Assembly: GCA_015183035.1 (NCBI GenBank)
Contig: JACZZP010000002.1
Span: 1,550,001 to 1,614,000 of the forward strand
Direction of reading: 5' to 3'
DNA from: Meloidogyne chitwoodi
Taxonomy: Eukaryota; Nematoda; Chromadorea; Rhabditida; Meloidogynidae
Length of the DNA: 64,000 bases
Made by a program: the position numbers and the translations under genes
Part shown: piece after piece, positions 62,517-64,000 of the stretch
Numbering within the stretch: the first letter of the stretch is position 1
How the letters are laid out: every line of letters begins with the position of its first letter
Notes under the pieces: model-generated
What the model was told of the DNA's origin: nothing
The model's input: the letters and a program-made list of their open reading frames with translations, nothing else
The model's database searches: none

Positions 62517-64000
62517 TCAACTATCTTCACTTTCATCAGAACTTTCTTCATTTTTCTTGATTCTTCTTTTTCTCTTCAATTTATTAAACGAAGAACACTC
62601 ATTACTTTTATTATTTTCTTGTTCTTCATCTTCTATAACATCTTTCTCAGTTATTTTCTTTTCTTGATTTATTTGTTTATTATTCTCTTTTCTTTCATCT
62701 TTATTCTTTTTTACTTCATTTGATACTTTACGAAGTTTTGCAACAAAAAAACCATCAATATTGTGTATATGTGGGTAATAACGACGAGTATTTTCCATTG
62801 ATGGATTAAAACGATATTCACGAAATCTATTCGGAGTAAAATATTGGATATTAATTATTGGTTAAAAAATTTAATTTTATAATAGTTTGGAAATATATTC
62901 ATGAAATTCTGTGATGTTTGTTAAAGTTAAAATTTTAGATTATAATCGGATTCCCATATATTCTATAAATTATAATTATATACCTCTTTTATTAAATAAA
63001 AAAATTTTACTTTGTAAAACCTGGCACTCCAACATCTAAACCCATTGGAACAATTTTGACATGTCTTTTACTCAATGCATATTGAATTACTGCTTCATTT
63101 TCTTCAACTAATACTGAACATGTTGAATAAACAAGATGACCTCCATTCTTCCCAGAATGTGCATTAACTGAATCAATCGCTGCTAAAAGTAAACGTCGTT
63201 GAAGTGTAAAACGTTCTTTAATATTTTCATAATCCTTAACATTTAAAATATATTTAAAAATACCTAAATTTAAACCTTTGTAGTTTTAACTCGTTCATCT
63301 TTCCATATTACACCTGTACCTGAACAGGGTGCATCTAACAATACTCGATCAAAAGAATGTGATTGAATTTTGGCAAATTCAGTTCCATCAAGATTGCTAA
63401 TAATACAATTATTTACTCCCATTCGGTGAACATTTCCAATTATGCCATGGATTCTTGATAACTATATTTTTAATTAAATTTAAAATTTTTTAGAGAATTA
63501 ATAAAATATAAATCAAAAATAATACATTTAGGTCATTCGCAAATAATACTCCTGTGTTCTTCATTAATGAAGCTATATGTGTAGTTTTTCCACCTGGCGC
63601 TGCACACATATCCTTGAAAATTGAAGAACTTAAAATTAAAGAAACTAAATTAATAAATACCAAAATTCGCTCATTTGGTTGTGGGGCAAGTGCCATAACC
63701 GGTAAAAATGAGGAAAGCCCTTGAAGGATATAATGTCCAGCCAAATATTCTGGTGTTGCACCTAAACAATTTTTTCAAATAAAAAATGACTTAAATTTAC
63801 TAACCAACAGGAACCTGAGAATCATAAACAATTAATCCAACTTTTGTCCAGTTAGCTGCTGGGTCAACATTCATTCCACGAGAAATCTGATTAATTTTGA
63901 TAAAAATATTTTATAAATTTCTAAAAAAAGTATACAAATGTGAATAAAATATAAAAAATAAAGAGATGTCCCTTTAATATTTAAAATTTTTCACCAGCGA
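62517..64000 (-). CDS. nsun-1: rRNA (cytosine-5) methyltransferase NOP2/NSUN1, 5' end outside the window
   Basis: Exons from the right edge: 64000-63995 (end of an exon), 63886-63805, 63761-63661, 63612-63526, 63461-63276, 63234-63011, 62826-62517. The NOL1/NOP2/Sun core is clear: [40 protein letters not shown], the S-adenosylmethionine site [23 protein letters not shown] with the release Cys, and [14 protein letters not shown] with the catalytic TCS Cys. The NOP2-specific end follows ([38 protein letters not shown]). The tail is Lys/Glu-rich, as in nucleolar NOP2. It methylates C5 of a cytosine in large-subunit rRNA and aids 60S assembly. All visible junctions keep frame. Confidence 0.95.

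Overview
The window looks like nuclear DNA of a nematode, most likely a plant-parasitic root-knot type (Meloidogyne or a close tylenchid). The base composition is extremely AT-rich. Genes are split by many short introns (mostly 35-80 bp). Several start codons sit 14-24 nt after an intron-like acceptor, as expected for spliced-leader trans-splicing. The gene complement matches Caenorhabditis orthologues. The species cannot be fixed from the sequence alone. All gene models were built by hand, by joining exons whose phase and protein similarity agree.

Layout: (1) 828-5419 (+) class-2 DYRK kinase (mbk-2), 5' end unresolved, with two Merlin/ISXO2-type foldback elements in one intron. (2) 6303-6930 another foldback element with an 8-bp target duplication. 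(3) 8610-7493 (-) SET/NAP histone chaperone; 11973-9156 (-) MELK/PIG-1 kinase; 12500-14174 (+) Pol III subunit RPC4, divergent from pig-1. (4) 18096-23720 (+) plasma-membrane Ca2+ ATPase in 28 exons, with a hAT-type MITE in intron 6. (5) 25030-26555 (+) class A GPCR. (6) 27814-32784 (+) N-terminal half of NURF-1/BPTF as a free-standing 21-exon gene. (7) 37056-38542 (+) FoxD forkhead factor, converging on 41931-39213 (-) a VHP-1-like MAPK phosphatase. (8) 43580-44797 a GC-rich tandem array: about 41-bp monomers arranged in a 350-bp higher-order repeat. (9) 47703-45026 (-) ILVBL/HACL2-type ThDP lyase. (10) 47905-49152 nested inverted-repeat elements. (11) 58967-49651 (-) a tandem-domain tyrosine phosphatase with degenerate catalytic motifs; a secreted-protein gene (54748-55905, +) lies inside the intron that splits its CX5R motif. 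(12) 61196-60234 (-) a small unrecognised gene. (13) 64000-62517 (-) the 3' part of NOP2/NSUN1.

Most genes are housekeeping or signalling genes with separate roles: Ca2+ extrusion, cell-polarity kinases, chromatin remodelling, Pol III transcription and rRNA methylation. No operon, tRNA, rRNA or CRISPR was recognised. The unusual content is mainly the satellite array, the non-autonomous DNA transposons, the phosphatase with its nested gene, and the truncated NURF-1 gene.
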